The notes: a model not told the origin generated them from the sequence alone. Positions 22,380 through 30,832 are shown, counted from the first letter of the stretch. The stretch is 34,480 bases of DNA from CAMDBL01 sp964498125 (GCA_964498125.1 CAZCGE010000116.1:1-34480); one strand, 5' to 3'. Program-made: numbers and translations.

Positions 22380-23189
22380 TCAGGCCTTGATCGCAGGCTT
22401 GCTGGACTTGCCGGGCTGCCCACTGGACATGGGTGGCTGGTCGCCAGCAGGAGCAGTGCAGATCGGCGGCAGGTTCTGAACTTTTCCCTCCGCCTGCAAT
22501 CCCTTTGCCCGCTCGCACAACTGCTGGCGCTCGGCGGCGGTCATTGGTTCAACCTTGGTGACGGCCGCGAGCCGCGTCACCATCTGTTTGTACAAGGCCG
22601 GGCGTTCCTGCTTGAAGCCATCCAGATCGGACATCGCCCAGTCCGTGACCACGACTTGCACCACATTGTTGGTGACGCGCACGTTGCCGACGGCATGGCT
22701 CAGCGTCAACGGCCTCAACTTCAGGTGTCCGACATTGACGATCTCGCCGGCGCCAACGGCGAAGGAGGCATAGCTCGACTGATATTTGCCGCCCTCGAAG
22801 CGTGCCATGGTCGCCACGCGTGGCCCAACGTGGCAGGAATAGGCAACCACGTGATACTCGCCCGGCGTCAGCTCGGCCTCGGCCACGTTCGAGCGGTTGG
22901 GCACGCGCGGACCAGCGACACGCAGGGTTTCGGTGGCCTTGAAGCCAACGCCGTCGCGCTGCCCCAGGACGACACTGGCATTCAGGCAGACCTGCGACAC
23001 CGCATCGATTTTCATGATCACAACGGCCTTGCGCTGCTCCTTCAGGGCACCCGTCGAAATCGCCTCGGAAACCTGAGACGTGGGAGCAACGCGAGCCATC
23101 GGTCCGCCCGGCGGCGGCGCGGCGCACCCTGCAACCGCCAGCACCGCAAGCCACACTGCCGACAGTTCTATCTTTGAATTTGGCCGCAT
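22380..23189 (-). CDS. predicted lipoprotein, paralogue of the previous gene
   Basis: A 269-residue protein with a signal peptide and lipobox VAGC (19-22). It shares with the neighbouring paralogue the blocks AEAELTPGEYHVVAYSC, VGAGEIVNVGHLKL, WAMSDLDGFKQERPALYKQM and KVQNLPPIC, but with about 45 extra residues, including a basic Ser/Lys-rich end. The ATG at 23189 is placed by the signal peptide; a longer frame up to 23309 has no homology. Role unknown; envelope location predicted. Confidence 0.8.
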   Translation of the reverse strand: MRPNSKIELSAVWLAVLAVAGCAAPPPGGPMARVAPTSQVSEAISTGALKEQRKAVVIMKIDAVSQVCLNASVVLGQRDGVGFKATETLRVAGPRVPNRSNVAEAELTPGEYHVVAYSCHVGPRVATMARFEGGKYQSSYASFAVGAGEIVNVGHLKLRPLTLSHAVGNVRVTNNVVQVVVTDWAMSDLDGFKQERPALYKQMVTRLAAVTKVEPMTAAERQQLCERAKGLQAEGKVQNLPPICTAPAGDQPPMSSGQPGKSSKPAIKA

Positions 23190-23348
23190 ATCCGCCCCCG
23201 AATCGCTGTGCGCGACTTCAGGGCTAACAGTGGATCGACGATCGGAGCAAGGCTGCGCCGCGCAAGTTTGTGGATAGCCAAAATCCACCAACAGGCGCCG
23301 CGCCATCAATCGGCTCGTCAGTGCCGCAGGGTCACTGATTTCACGTTA

Positions 23349-24857
23349 TCACTTGGTAATCGCCCACCACCGCTCCGGCACCGGAAACCGCCCCGCCGCG
23401 TCCTCGATCACCTGGGCTGACCGGAACAGCGTGGCCTCGTCGAACGGCTGGCCGATCAATTGCAGGCCGAGCGGCGTGCCTTGTGCCGACAAACCAGCAG
23501 GCACCGAGATGCCGGGCAGGCCGGCCATGTTGACGGTGACGGTGAAGATGTCCTCCAGGTACATGGCCAGCGGATCGCCGGCCTTCTCGCCGAAGCCGAA
23601 GGCGGGCGACGGCGTGGTCGGGGTCAGCACCACGTCAACCGTACTCCAAGCTTCGTCGAAGTCGCGCTTGATCAGCGTGCGCACCTGCTGCGCCTTGATG
23701 TAGTAGGCGTCGTAGTAGCCAGCCGACAGCACGTAGGTGCCGATCAGGATGCGCCGCTTGACCTCCTTGCCGAAACCGGCCGCGCGGGTGTTCTCGTACT
23801 GATTGATCAGATCCTTGCCGGGCACGCGCAGGCCGTAGCGCACGCCGTCGTAGCGGGCGAGGTTGGAGGAGCATTCGGCGGGCGCGACGATGTAGTAGGC
23901 CGGCAGCGCGTATTTGGTGTGCGGCAGCGAAATGTCGTGGATGGAGGCGCCGGCCGCCTTCAGCCAGGCGATGCCCTGTTGCCAGAGATCCTCGGCCTCG
24001 TGCGACATGCCGTCGACGCGGTATTCCTTCGGCACGCCGACTTTCAGGCCTTTCACGCTTTTTCCGACCTCGGCCTCGTAGTCGGGCACCGGAGCGTCGA
24101 CCGAGGTGGAATCCTTTTCATCGTGGCTGGCCATGTGGCGCAGCAAGATTGCTGTATCACGCACGGTCCTGGCGATCGGCCCGGCCTGGTCGAGCGAGGA
24201 GGCGAAGGCGACGGTGCCCCAGCGCGAGCAGCGGCCATAGGTCGGCTTGATGCCGACGGTGCCGGTCAGCGCGGCAGGCTGGCGGATGGAGCCGCCGGTG
24301 TCGGTGGCGGTGGCGCCGAGGCAGAGGTTGGCGGCGACCGCCGACGACGAGCCGCCCGAGGAGCCGCCGGGAACCAGCTTGTCGGCCGAACGCTTGCCGT
24401 CCGTCCCAAGGCGCCGCCACGGATTGACCACCGGCCCGAAGCAGCTTGTCTCGTTCGATGAGCCCATGGCGAACTCGTCGCAGTTGAGCTTGCCGAGCAT
24501 TACGGCGCCGGCATCGAACAGGTTTTGCGTGACGGTCGACTCGTAGGTCGGCTTGAAATCATCGAGGATTTTCGAGCACGCCGTGGTGCGCACGCCCTTG
24601 GTGGCAAACAAATCCTTGATGCCGAGCGGGATGCCATCGAGCGGCCGGCCCTCGCCCTTTTGCAGGCGATTGTCGGAGAGCTGCGCCATGGCCAGCGCTT
24701 GCTCGCCCGTCACCAGCACGTAGGCGTTGAGGCCTTTGTTGCCGCTGGCGATGGCGTCGAGATGGGCCTGTGTCAGCTCGGTGGCGGTGAAGGCCTTCTT
24801 GCGCAGGCCGTCGCGGGCCTCGGCCAGCGTCAGCTTGGTGAATTCGGTCTGCGTCAT
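23349..24857 (-). CDS. gatA: aspartyl/glutamyl-tRNA(Asn/Gln) amidotransferase subunit A
   Basis: A 502-residue amidase-signature protein. The catalytic Lys-cisSer-Ser triad is K81 (GIPLGIKDLF), S166 (VPGGSSGGSSSAVAA) and S190 (TDTGGSIRQPAA), with the 24-residue S-S spacing of GatA. It releases ammonia from glutamine for the GatCAB complex, which amidates Glu-tRNA(Gln) or Asp-tRNA(Asn). The RRLGTDGKRSADKLVP stretch before the triad is a little longer than in many GatA proteins. gatC lies upstream with one small gene between; gatB is outside the window. The start at 24857 fits homology. Confidence 0.95.
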   Translation of the reverse strand: MTQTEFTKLTLAEARDGLRKKAFTATELTQAHLDAIASGNKGLNAYVLVTGEQALAMAQLSDNRLQKGEGRPLDGIPLGIKDLFATKGVRTTACSKILDDFKPTYESTVTQNLFDAGAVMLGKLNCDEFAMGSSNETSCFGPVVNPWRRLGTDGKRSADKLVPGGSSGGSSSAVAANLCLGATATDTGGSIRQPAALTGTVGIKPTYGRCSRWGTVAFASSLDQAGPIARTVRDTAILLRHMASHDEKDSTSVDAPVPDYEAEVGKSVKGLKVGVPKEYRVDGMSHEAEDLWQQGIAWLKAAGASIHDISLPHTKYALPAYYIVAPAECSSNLARYDGVRYGLRVPGKDLINQYENTRAAGFGKEVKRRILIGTYVLSAGYYDAYYIKAQQVRTLIKRDFDEAWSTVDVVLTPTTPSPAFGFGEKAGDPLAMYLEDIFTVTVNMAGLPGISVPAGLSAQGTPLGLQLIGQPFDEATLFRSAQVIEDAAGRFPVPERWWAITK

Positions 24858-24961
24858 GATGGGCTCGATCGATCTTCCATCGAAATGGATTTGCGGCCAG
24901 CGCAACAGCCGGGGCCGGACATGCGCTTGCTGGAAGCGGCGGCGTAGCTTTCAGCCCGACC

Positions 24962-25237
24962 TCACTCTTTCTCCGCGCGCTTCTTCTGCACCAGGTAGCC
25001 GCGGCGCGAATAGAACAGGCTCAGCAGCGCCACCACCACCGACAGCGGCGCGTTGATCTGCTCGGCAACCTGCTTGAACTGGGCCAGCGCCACCTGCATC
25101 TGGGTCAGCCCGACGCCGCCGATTGCCTCGGTGTGGGCGGCCCCACGCGGCGCCGACGGCACATAGAGCGGCACCAGCATGACGGCCAGCGCACTGACCA
25201 GCAGCAGCACCGCGAACGCAACCAGCAATTTGTACAT
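24962..25237 (-). CDS. small membrane protein between gatC and gatA
   Basis: A 91-residue protein starting MYKLLVAFAVLLLVSALAVML, with a second hydrophobic helix PLSVVVALLSLFYSRRGYLV and a basic C-terminus. GGAGACGAGAAG precedes the ATG. An amphipathic stretch QMQVALAQFKQVAEQINA lies between the helices. No family is recognised. It lies in the same direction as gatC and gatA with 104 bases before gatA, and probably shares their transcript. Confidence 0.7.
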   Translation of the reverse strand: MYKLLVAFAVLLLVSALAVMLVPLYVPSAPRGAAHTEAIGGVGLTQMQVALAQFKQVAEQINAPLSVVVALLSLFYSRRGYLVQKKRAEKE

Positions 25238-25269
25238 CTTCTCGTCTCCTGTATGCATCCCCCATGGAT

Positions 25270-25308
25270 CCCGGCCCGCGCCGGGTAGATCCCCGCTTTC
25301 GCGGGGAT
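25270..25308. repeat. two short GC-rich hairpins, degenerate interspersed repeat
   Basis: CCCGGC-CCGC-GCCGGG (25270-25285) and ATCCCCGC-TTTC-GCGGGGAT (25289-25308) stand side by side just downstream of gatC. Tandem hairpins built on CCCCGCTTTCGCGGGG are a common class of intergenic repeat in Alphaproteobacteria. They may help end or protect the gatC transcript. Confidence 0.55.
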
Positions 25309-25309
25309 G

Positions 25310-25344
25310 GTCGAGTAGGGCCGTCGCCGACGGCCCTACTCGAC
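25310..25344 (-). terminator. perfect palindrome overlapping the gatC stop codon
   Basis: A 17-bp perfect inverted repeat with one central base: GTCGAGTAGGGCCGTCG against CGACGGCCCTACTCGAC. The end of gatC (GTCGAGTAG, that is V-E-stop) forms one arm. A very stable RNA hairpin would form right at the stop codon. The lack of a T-run makes intrinsic termination uncertain, and the downstream small gene may escape by read-through. Confidence 0.5.
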
Positions 25345-25623
25345 CACCTTCGGCACGACGTAGAAATGATCCTCGGTCCGCGGCGCGTTGCGGGTCACAT
25401 CGTCGGCGATCTCGCCGTCGGTGACCCTGTCCTCGCGCTGCTTGAGCTTGATCGGCACCACGCGCGTCATCGGCTCGACGCCCTTCGTGTCGACCTCCTT
25501 CAGCTGCTCGACCCAGTCGAGGATGCCGGACAGCTCGGCTTCGAGGCCCTTGGCTTCATCGTCCGTGATCTTGATCCGGGCGAGCCGCGCGATGCGCCGC
25601 ACGGTCGTTTCGTCGACCTGCAT
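25336..25623 (-). CDS. gatC: aspartyl/glutamyl-tRNA(Asn/Gln) amidotransferase subunit C
   Basis: A 95-residue GatC. MQVDETTVRRIARLARIKITDDEA is the N-terminal helix pair, and ILDWVEQLKEVDTKGVEPMT the second conserved block. The C-terminal extended part, LKQREDRVTDGEIADDVTRNAP, wraps around GatA. It stabilises GatA and helps it bind GatB. Standard length. The gene order gatC, small gene, gatA is unusual only for the inserted membrane protein gene. The final codons lie within the palindrome at 25310-25344. Confidence 0.93.
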   Translation of the reverse strand: MQVDETTVRRIARLARIKITDDEAKGLEAELSGILDWVEQLKEVDTKGVEPMTRVVPIKLKQREDRVTDGEIADDVTRNAPRTEDHFYVVPKVVE

Positions 25624-25751
25624 GATGACTCCTGATGCCGTCCGGGGCGGCGGCTGATGTTGCAGCTCTCTTAGCGCGCCGGCGGACCCCCTTGCAACAA
25701 CACGGGATTGGCGCCCTCGGTGACCCATCCCGTGCGGGAGCGGCGGCAGCA

Positions 25752-28472
25752 TCAATCGGCCCTGCCGAGTTTGGCCATGAAGGGACCCAGTATATCCGAA
25801 TAGTCATCCGTCCATGCCCGCTGCGTGCGGTACGTTTTGAGTTCGCGATGTCCAACCATCTGTCGGAAGCTTTCGAGCGCCTCCTCTCGCTTGGCGATGA
25901 CGACAATGGTCGAGGTGGTCGAGGCATAACTGCCATCAGCCTCGTCGTCGGAGACGACGGCGCCAAACAGGCCCGGCACGGCCTTGACCGTTGCCCCGGC
26001 GACACGCTCCAGGTCGAGATAACGGTTGGAGATGTGCAGCACCGCGACGCCGTTGTCGGTTATCTTGTCGCGATAGATTTCCAGCGCCTCCTTGGTCATG
26101 AGGTGCACCGGCACCGCATCGGAGGAAAAGGCGTCGACGATGATCAGGTCGAAACTGCCATTGGCCTCCTTGGCCAGCGTCAGGCGCGCATCGCCGATGA
26201 CGATGTCGGGCTGTGGCATGCAGCTTGCCAGAAACGTGAAACTGCGCGACTGGGCGGCGATGGTGATGATGGTCGGGTCGATCTCGAAAAAGCGCCAGTC
26301 CTCGTTCTCCTCCGACATGCAGGCCAGTGAGCCCGTCCCCAGCCCGATCACGCCATAGCGGCCCTTCTTGTTGGCCAGTTTTACAGCCTCGCGCACCGCC
26401 AGCACCGACTGGGCCATAGGGCTCTTGGGATAATAATAGGTGCCCGGCGTCGCATCGCTGACCTGATTGCCTTGGCTGTCGCGCACCCGCTGCGCGCCAT
26501 GCAATGTTGTGCCATGCATCAGGATGTTGAACTCGCCGTCGTTCGACAACAGCACACGGTAGACGCCAAAATAGCTGCGCTGTGCCTCGCCCTTCTTGAC
26601 GGCTGAAGGATGGATGACGACCGACAGGAACATGAGGATCGCTGCAGCCAGCTGGTAGGGCGGCCAGCGCCACAGCGCCACCAGCGCAACAGCAAAGAGT
26701 ATCGCCATTCCAGCAGCCACGCCCCACTTCGCCCATCCCGTCTCGATCGCCTCCACCCACCATTGCAGCGTAACGAACGCCACGATGCATCCTGCGAGCG
26801 CCAGCCACCACAGCAAGATCTCGCCGCTGCGCTCCCTCGACAGTCTCCGCCAATCCGCCGGGATGGGCACGCCCGCCCCCCGCAGCGACCTGACGATTGC
26901 CGCGCTCGCCCGTCTCAGGACGATAGCCGGACCGGTCCTGACCACCCTGCTGAGCGCCAAGAGCAAGGTGACATAGAGCTGGTAAATTGGCCATCGCCAC
27001 AACGCCAGGAGCAGCAAGGCGCACGCCGCCATAATGCTGACGAAGCGGCCCGCTTCCCCCAATTCCATGAGACGGCCCCGCACAAGCAACGGTAGCCAGA
27101 AAATCGCCAGGATGCCGCAGGACAGGAACAACCAAATCCGCAGGATCTGATCGCCTTGCTGTTTGGTCAGGTCTTGCCAGTCGGCGGGAAGGGGAACACG
27201 TGCGAACCTCAGCCCACTGATAATGGCCGCGCCACAGCTTTTCATGATATCGGCCGCACCCGGCCGGCAAGCCATGCTCAAGGCCAGCAGCAGCGGATAC
27301 TCGAAGACTTCGGAGAACACCCGCGGCGCAATCAGTGCGGCAAACACACCGCCGAGACCGCCGCCAACCGACATCCACAAATAGAATGCCGTCAGATGCC
27401 GGATCCCTGGTCGCGCCTCGTAAAGCGTGCGATGCGCCACCATGGCCGAAGCGAAGAACACCGCCACACCAGCGCCGCTCGAGATGAACCAAGTGTCGTG
27501 GAGCGACTGGGACAGTTGCAGCAGGGCCACCACGACGGCCGCCAAGTGCAGCCACAGCAACATCCAGCGTGGAATGAGCGAGCGCGCCCGGAAGACCAGA
27601 ACGAAAGTCACCAGGTAGAGGGCCAGCGGCAGCACCCACAGCAGCGGCGCCGACGCGATATCTGTCGTCACGTGCGTCGTGAACGCCGTCAACAGCGCCG
27701 AAGGAACGAAGGCAAGCCCAATCCAGCCCAGCCGCTGCGACAGCGTCGGGGCGGGCTCCACGAGTGCCGGCTCCGGCTCCGCGCGCACCTCCAGTCTTTG
27801 TGCGACCGCCGTCGCCGAGTTGCGGACCGCCCAGAAACAATATGCCAGGCACACGCACAACAGCGCAAAACCCGCGGTCCAGGCACTGGACAGGGTTCTG
27901 ACGCCGAACGCGGGTTCGAGCAGGATCGGGTAGCTCAACAACGCCAGCAGGCTGCCGAGGTTGGACGCAGCGTAAAGGAAGTAGGGATCCTTGCCGTGCG
28001 GGTGCCCGGTCGCTGCGAACCAAGCCTGCAGCAAAGGCGCATTGGCGGCCACGGCGACGAATGGCAGGCCGATCGACACCGCAAACAAGCCGAGCTGCCA
28101 GAAATAGGGTTCCCCCACCGGCGGCTCGACAAAACCGCGCGGCAGCCAGCTCGGTAGCGCCGATAGCACCGCCAACACCGTCAGCCCAAGATGGAACAAG
28201 CCGGTCCGCGCCGGGGCCAGGCGCTTGATCAGCAAGTGCGCATAGCAGTAGCCCGCCAGCAGCGCCGCCTGGAAGAAGCACATCGCCACCGCCCAAACCG
28301 ACGGCGAGCCGCCCAACACCGGCAGCACCATCTTGGCAAACATCGGCTGCAGGGAGAACAGCAGCACCGCCGACAGAAAGGTCGTCAGCGTGAAGGCCCA
28401 CAAAACTCCGGCGTTGCCGCCGGCGAGCGCCGTGGGCACGTCGCCCGCGGGCGGCTGAACGTGGTTGGTCAT
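25752..28472 (-). CDS. large membrane protein fused to a spermidine-synthase-like domain
   Basis: A 906-residue protein. The N-terminal 400 residues hold about ten membrane helices of the fused MFS/spermidine synthase type (FLSAVLLFSLQPMFAKMVLPVLGG is the characteristic start). Residues 400-620 add further helices built from an internal duplication. Residues 640-900 form the spermidine-synthase-like Rossmann domain, with GVIGLGTGSLACM (707-719), FFEIDPTI (728-735) and DLIIVDAFSSDAVPVHLMT (775-793). The polyamine-synthase fold is clear, but the EIDP/DAFSSDAVP variants suggest a different aminopropyl acceptor or another methyl/aminopropyl-type reaction, coupled to membrane transport. Family members in Rhizobiales are usually 700-800 residues, so this one is long. 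The ATG at 28472 follows GAAGAG and family homology. Confidence 0.85.
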   Translation of the reverse strand: MTNHVQPPAGDVPTALAGGNAGVLWAFTLTTFLSAVLLFSLQPMFAKMVLPVLGGSPSVWAVAMCFFQAALLAGYCYAHLLIKRLAPARTGLFHLGLTVLAVLSALPSWLPRGFVEPPVGEPYFWQLGLFAVSIGLPFVAVAANAPLLQAWFAATGHPHGKDPYFLYAASNLGSLLALLSYPILLEPAFGVRTLSSAWTAGFALLCVCLAYCFWAVRNSATAVAQRLEVRAEPEPALVEPAPTLSQRLGWIGLAFVPSALLTAFTTHVTTDIASAPLLWVLPLALYLVTFVLVFRARSLIPRWMLLWLHLAAVVVALLQLSQSLHDTWFISSGAGVAVFFASAMVAHRTLYEARPGIRHLTAFYLWMSVGGGLGGVFAALIAPRVFSEVFEYPLLLALSMACRPGAADIMKSCGAAIISGLRFARVPLPADWQDLTKQQGDQILRIWLFLSCGILAIFWLPLLVRGRLMELGEAGRFVSIMAACALLLLALWRWPIYQLYVTLLLALSRVVRTGPAIVLRRASAAIVRSLRGAGVPIPADWRRLSRERSGEILLWWLALAGCIVAFVTLQWWVEAIETGWAKWGVAAGMAILFAVALVALWRWPPYQLAAAILMFLSVVIHPSAVKKGEAQRSYFGVYRVLLSNDGEFNILMHGTTLHGAQRVRDSQGNQVSDATPGTYYYPKSPMAQSVLAVREAVKLANKKGRYGVIGLGTGSLACMSEENEDWRFFEIDPTIITIAAQSRSFTFLASCMPQPDIVIGDARLTLAKEANGSFDLIIVDAFSSDAVPVHLMTKEALEIYRDKITDNGVAVLHISNRYLDLERVAGATVKAVPGLFGAVVSDDEADGSYASTTSTIVVIAKREEALESFRQMVGHRELKTYRTQRAWTDDYSDILGPFMAKLGRAD
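26622..27239 (-). repeat. internal duplication in the spermidine-synthase-like gene
   Basis: Protein residues 412-508 (DNA 26949-27239) and 521-617 (DNA 26622-26912) align without a gap at a constant offset of 109 residues. Matching pairs include FARVPLPADWQDL with GAGVPIPADWRRL, and LALWRWPIYQLYVTLLLALS with VALWRWPPYQLAAAILMFLS. Each unit has a hydrophilic PADW loop followed by two membrane helices. The copies have diverged, so the duplication is not recent. A third related helix (EYPLLLALSM, 391-400) precedes the first unit. Confidence 0.8.
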
Positions 28473-28940
28473 GCGGCGCTCTTCGATCCTGGATTTGTGG
28501 CAGCTTCTGACGCCACTGCTCACGCGTCGACAGCAACTTCGTGAATCGATCCCTGATCGGTACGATGCCGATGTCAGGCCTGTAAAGCTCGTATCGGTGT
28601 CACTCATATGATAGACGGTGCGGCCCGCCTTCGACTTCGACACGATGACGCATGAATTGCCACGGTGGACGTTGCCGCTCGAAGGCGACCGCGGCGCCTG
28701 CGTCATCGACAGGTCGAAATCCGCGGTGCGCTCCGTTCGGCCGGTATTCATCGGCTCGAGCTTGTCTGCGCCCTTGGTTGACACGTGCAAGGCCGGTTCA
28801 TAGTTGGCGAATAAAACACTCGCCGTTTTGCAAGGACCCCCGCCGTGCGCGCGCGTATAAATGCTGCCAGGCGAGCAGTAACGCACGCGAGCGTCGGCGC
28901 GCGAACTTTGGCCCCCCGCCGGCTTCGAGGATCACGTACC
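28473..28940. other. divergent intergenic region, 468 bp
   Basis: Lies between the leftward spermidine-synthase-like gene and the rightward ruvX and must contain both promoters. Short open frames exist on both strands (for example plus 28618-28803 and a minus extension starting MSDTDTSFTGL at 28607), but none has a binding site together with family resemblance. A small hairpin GGCGA/TCGCC occurs at 28806-28824. Confidence 0.45.
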
Positions 28941-29483
28941 ATGACCGAGCCGCCGCAAAACGCACCCGCCACCCGAGGCCGGACGGAGGAGGACATCCTT
29001 GAATTTGCCAGTCAGTTGCCGCGCCAGGCGCGCCTGATCGGCATCGATGCCGGCAGCAAGACGCTCGGCCTGGCGCTGTCCGATGTCACGCGCACCATCG
29101 CTTCGCCGCTACGCACTCTCGTGCGCGGCAAATTCGTCAAGGATGCCGAGGTGCTGCTGTCGATTGCCCGCGAGCACGCCATCGCCGGATTCGTGCTGGG
29201 TCTTCCCACCAATCTCGACGGCACGGAAGGTCCGCGGGCGCAAAGCACACGCGCCTTCGCCCGTAATCTCAACGCACTGACACCGCTGCCCATTCTGCTA
29301 TGGGACGAGCGTCTGACAACCGCGCAGGCCGAGCGCACCCTGCTCGCCGCCGACCAGAGCCGCAAGCGTCGCGCCGAGGTCATCGACAAGATGGCCGCCG
29401 GCATCATTCTGCAAGGCGCGCTGGACCGGATGCGGCACGCAGCCGCATCACCGATGGGCGACCTGCCGCGGGAAAGCACCTGA
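28941..29483 (+). CDS. ruvX: YqgF/RuvX family pre-16S rRNA nuclease
   Basis: A 180-residue RNase-H-fold protein with the RuvX signature: LIGIDAGSKTLGLALSD with catalytic D36, VLGLPTNLDGTEGPRAQSTR, the WDERLTTAQAE motif with E123, and RRAEVIDKMAAGIIL with D149. It processes the 16S rRNA 5' end in E. coli, and has been called a putative Holliday junction resolvase. About 25 N-terminal residues are variable. The ATG at 28941 fits; upstream in-frame starts to 28845 have no homology. ruvX close to gatCA is common in Rhizobiales; here a large membrane protein gene separates them. Confidence 0.93.
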   Translation: MTEPPQNAPATRGRTEEDILEFASQLPRQARLIGIDAGSKTLGLALSDVTRTIASPLRTLVRGKFVKDAEVLLSIAREHAIAGFVLGLPTNLDGTEGPRAQSTRAFARNLNALTPLPILLWDERLTTAQAERTLLAADQSRKRRAEVIDKMAAGIILQGALDRMRHAAASPMGDLPREST

Positions 29484-29623
29484 GCCCACAACGGTCACCA
29501 GCTCGGCTCAGTTCCGTCGCAACGTTGTCGCACGCGCGCCGCAAACATCCAGAAGTGTGGCTTGTCCGGCCGGCGAGACTTCGCCCGCGTCGACAGACTG
29601 AACCGCGAGTGCGATGGCCACAG

Positions 29624-30832
29624 ATGCGTACCCTACCCAAGTCTCTGCCGCGTCACCCAGACCCTTTGCGCACCATGCCAGTTCCGGCACTGGCTGCTAC
29701 CCACCAGGGATTTGCCGCGCGCTTTGCCATGCCGGTCCGCCGCCAGGTTCGACGCTTGATGCGATCCTCGTCTCGGGTCGCGGATCTCGCTGCCGTCTTT
29801 CCGGGCGCCCTCTATACCTTGGCGACGTGCGGTCGCACGGCCGAGCGCCAACAGGCCCTCGAGTTGATCGAGCAAGGCGCGCCCCTGAAGCGCGTGGCGC
29901 AGGTTCTCTCCCTGCCCTTATGGCTCAGGCGGCTGCCGCCCGAGGCATTTGCGGGCAGCATCGCCCGCCTGCCCGGCAGCGAGGATTTCGCCCGGCGCAT
30001 TGCCAACCGCTTGCCGGTAGGCACCGAGAATACCGCGCTCTGGCTGGAGTCGATTGCCTTCGCGAGCCGCGCCTGCCATGAGAATTTTGCCCTCTGGCTC
30101 GCCCTGCAACCGGTTTTTGCCGAGCCCGGCGAAACCCAGCGCATGTTCAGGCTGCTCGCCGCCTATGCCTGGTTTTCCGGCGCCGGTCATTCGCGTGCAC
30201 ACGACCTGATCGTTGTGCCCTGGCGGCCGGAGATCGCCTTCGACACGGCATTGTGCGCCGCCAAGAGCTGGTTCAATCGCGTGCGCCTGCTGGTGCTGCT
30301 GACGCCCGGCGTCATCAGCGATACCTGGCTCGGCGCCGGCACGATCAATGGCTTCACGTTTACGCCTTTGGCCGACGCTGCCACCATTCTCGAAGAGGCG
30401 CGGGTCATGCAGAATTGCGCCGACCAGTATGGCGACCGTCTGGTCCGCGACCGATGCCGCCTGTTCAGCATCCGCCGCGGCGAGGTCCGCGTCGCCACGA
30501 TGGAAATCGGTCCGCATCCGCGCGAGGCCGGGTTCCTGGCCATCAACCAGTTGAAAGCCCGCCACAATATGCCGGCCTCGCTTGAAATATGGCAGGCTGC
30601 ATTTGCCTGGATGGCGCAGCAGCCCGTGCTCAAGCGGGCCGCGACCCATGGCGTCCCCGACCGGCCGATCGACGTGGCCCAGTGGCACGACCTGTTCACC
30701 GACTACCGCAGGCTGAAGGCGGGGGCGCCTTGGCTGCCCGAGACGATCAGCTCCGCGACCTTGTCCATATTCGACGCCGAGATGACCGATCTCGCCCGGC
30801 GTGGCGGCGTTTCGTCCTGGCTTTTCACCTGA
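29624..30832 (+). CDS. PcfJ-domain-like protein of unknown function
   Basis: A protein of about 402 residues (alternative ATG at 29675). The N-terminal half is helical with ALELIEQGAPLKRVAQVLSLP and LWLRRLPPEAFAGSIARLP. The C-terminal half carries the segment that suggests PcfJ: ILEEARVMQNCADQYGDRLV, then CRLFSIRRGEVRVATMEIGP and LAINQLKARHNMPAS, the order seen in PcfJ-like proteins. PcfJ is known from conjugative plasmids, but its activity is unclear. Neither start has a strong binding site. The gene lies 140 bases behind ruvX on the same strand and is convergent with the PilZ-like gene. The domain call is by eye and moderate. Confidence 0.6.
   Translation: MRTLPKSLPRHPDPLRTMPVPALAATHQGFAARFAMPVRRQVRRLMRSSSRVADLAAVFPGALYTLATCGRTAERQQALELIEQGAPLKRVAQVLSLPLWLRRLPPEAFAGSIARLPGSEDFARRIANRLPVGTENTALWLESIAFASRACHENFALWLALQPVFAEPGETQRMFRLLAAYAWFSGAGHSRAHDLIVVPWRPEIAFDTALCAAKSWFNRVRLLVLLTPGVISDTWLGAGTINGFTFTPLADAATILEEARVMQNCADQYGDRLVRDRCRLFSIRRGEVRVATMEIGPHPREAGFLAINQLKARHNMPASLEIWQAAFAWMAQQPVLKRAATHGVPDRPIDVAQWHDLFTDYRRLKAGAPWLPETISSATLSIFDAEMTDLARRGGVSSWLFT

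Noticed and set aside
25936..28536. Minus-strand frame of 866 residues within the spermidine-synthase-like gene
   Set aside because: It is frame-shifted relative to the real protein, Gly/Arg/Ala-rich and without domains.
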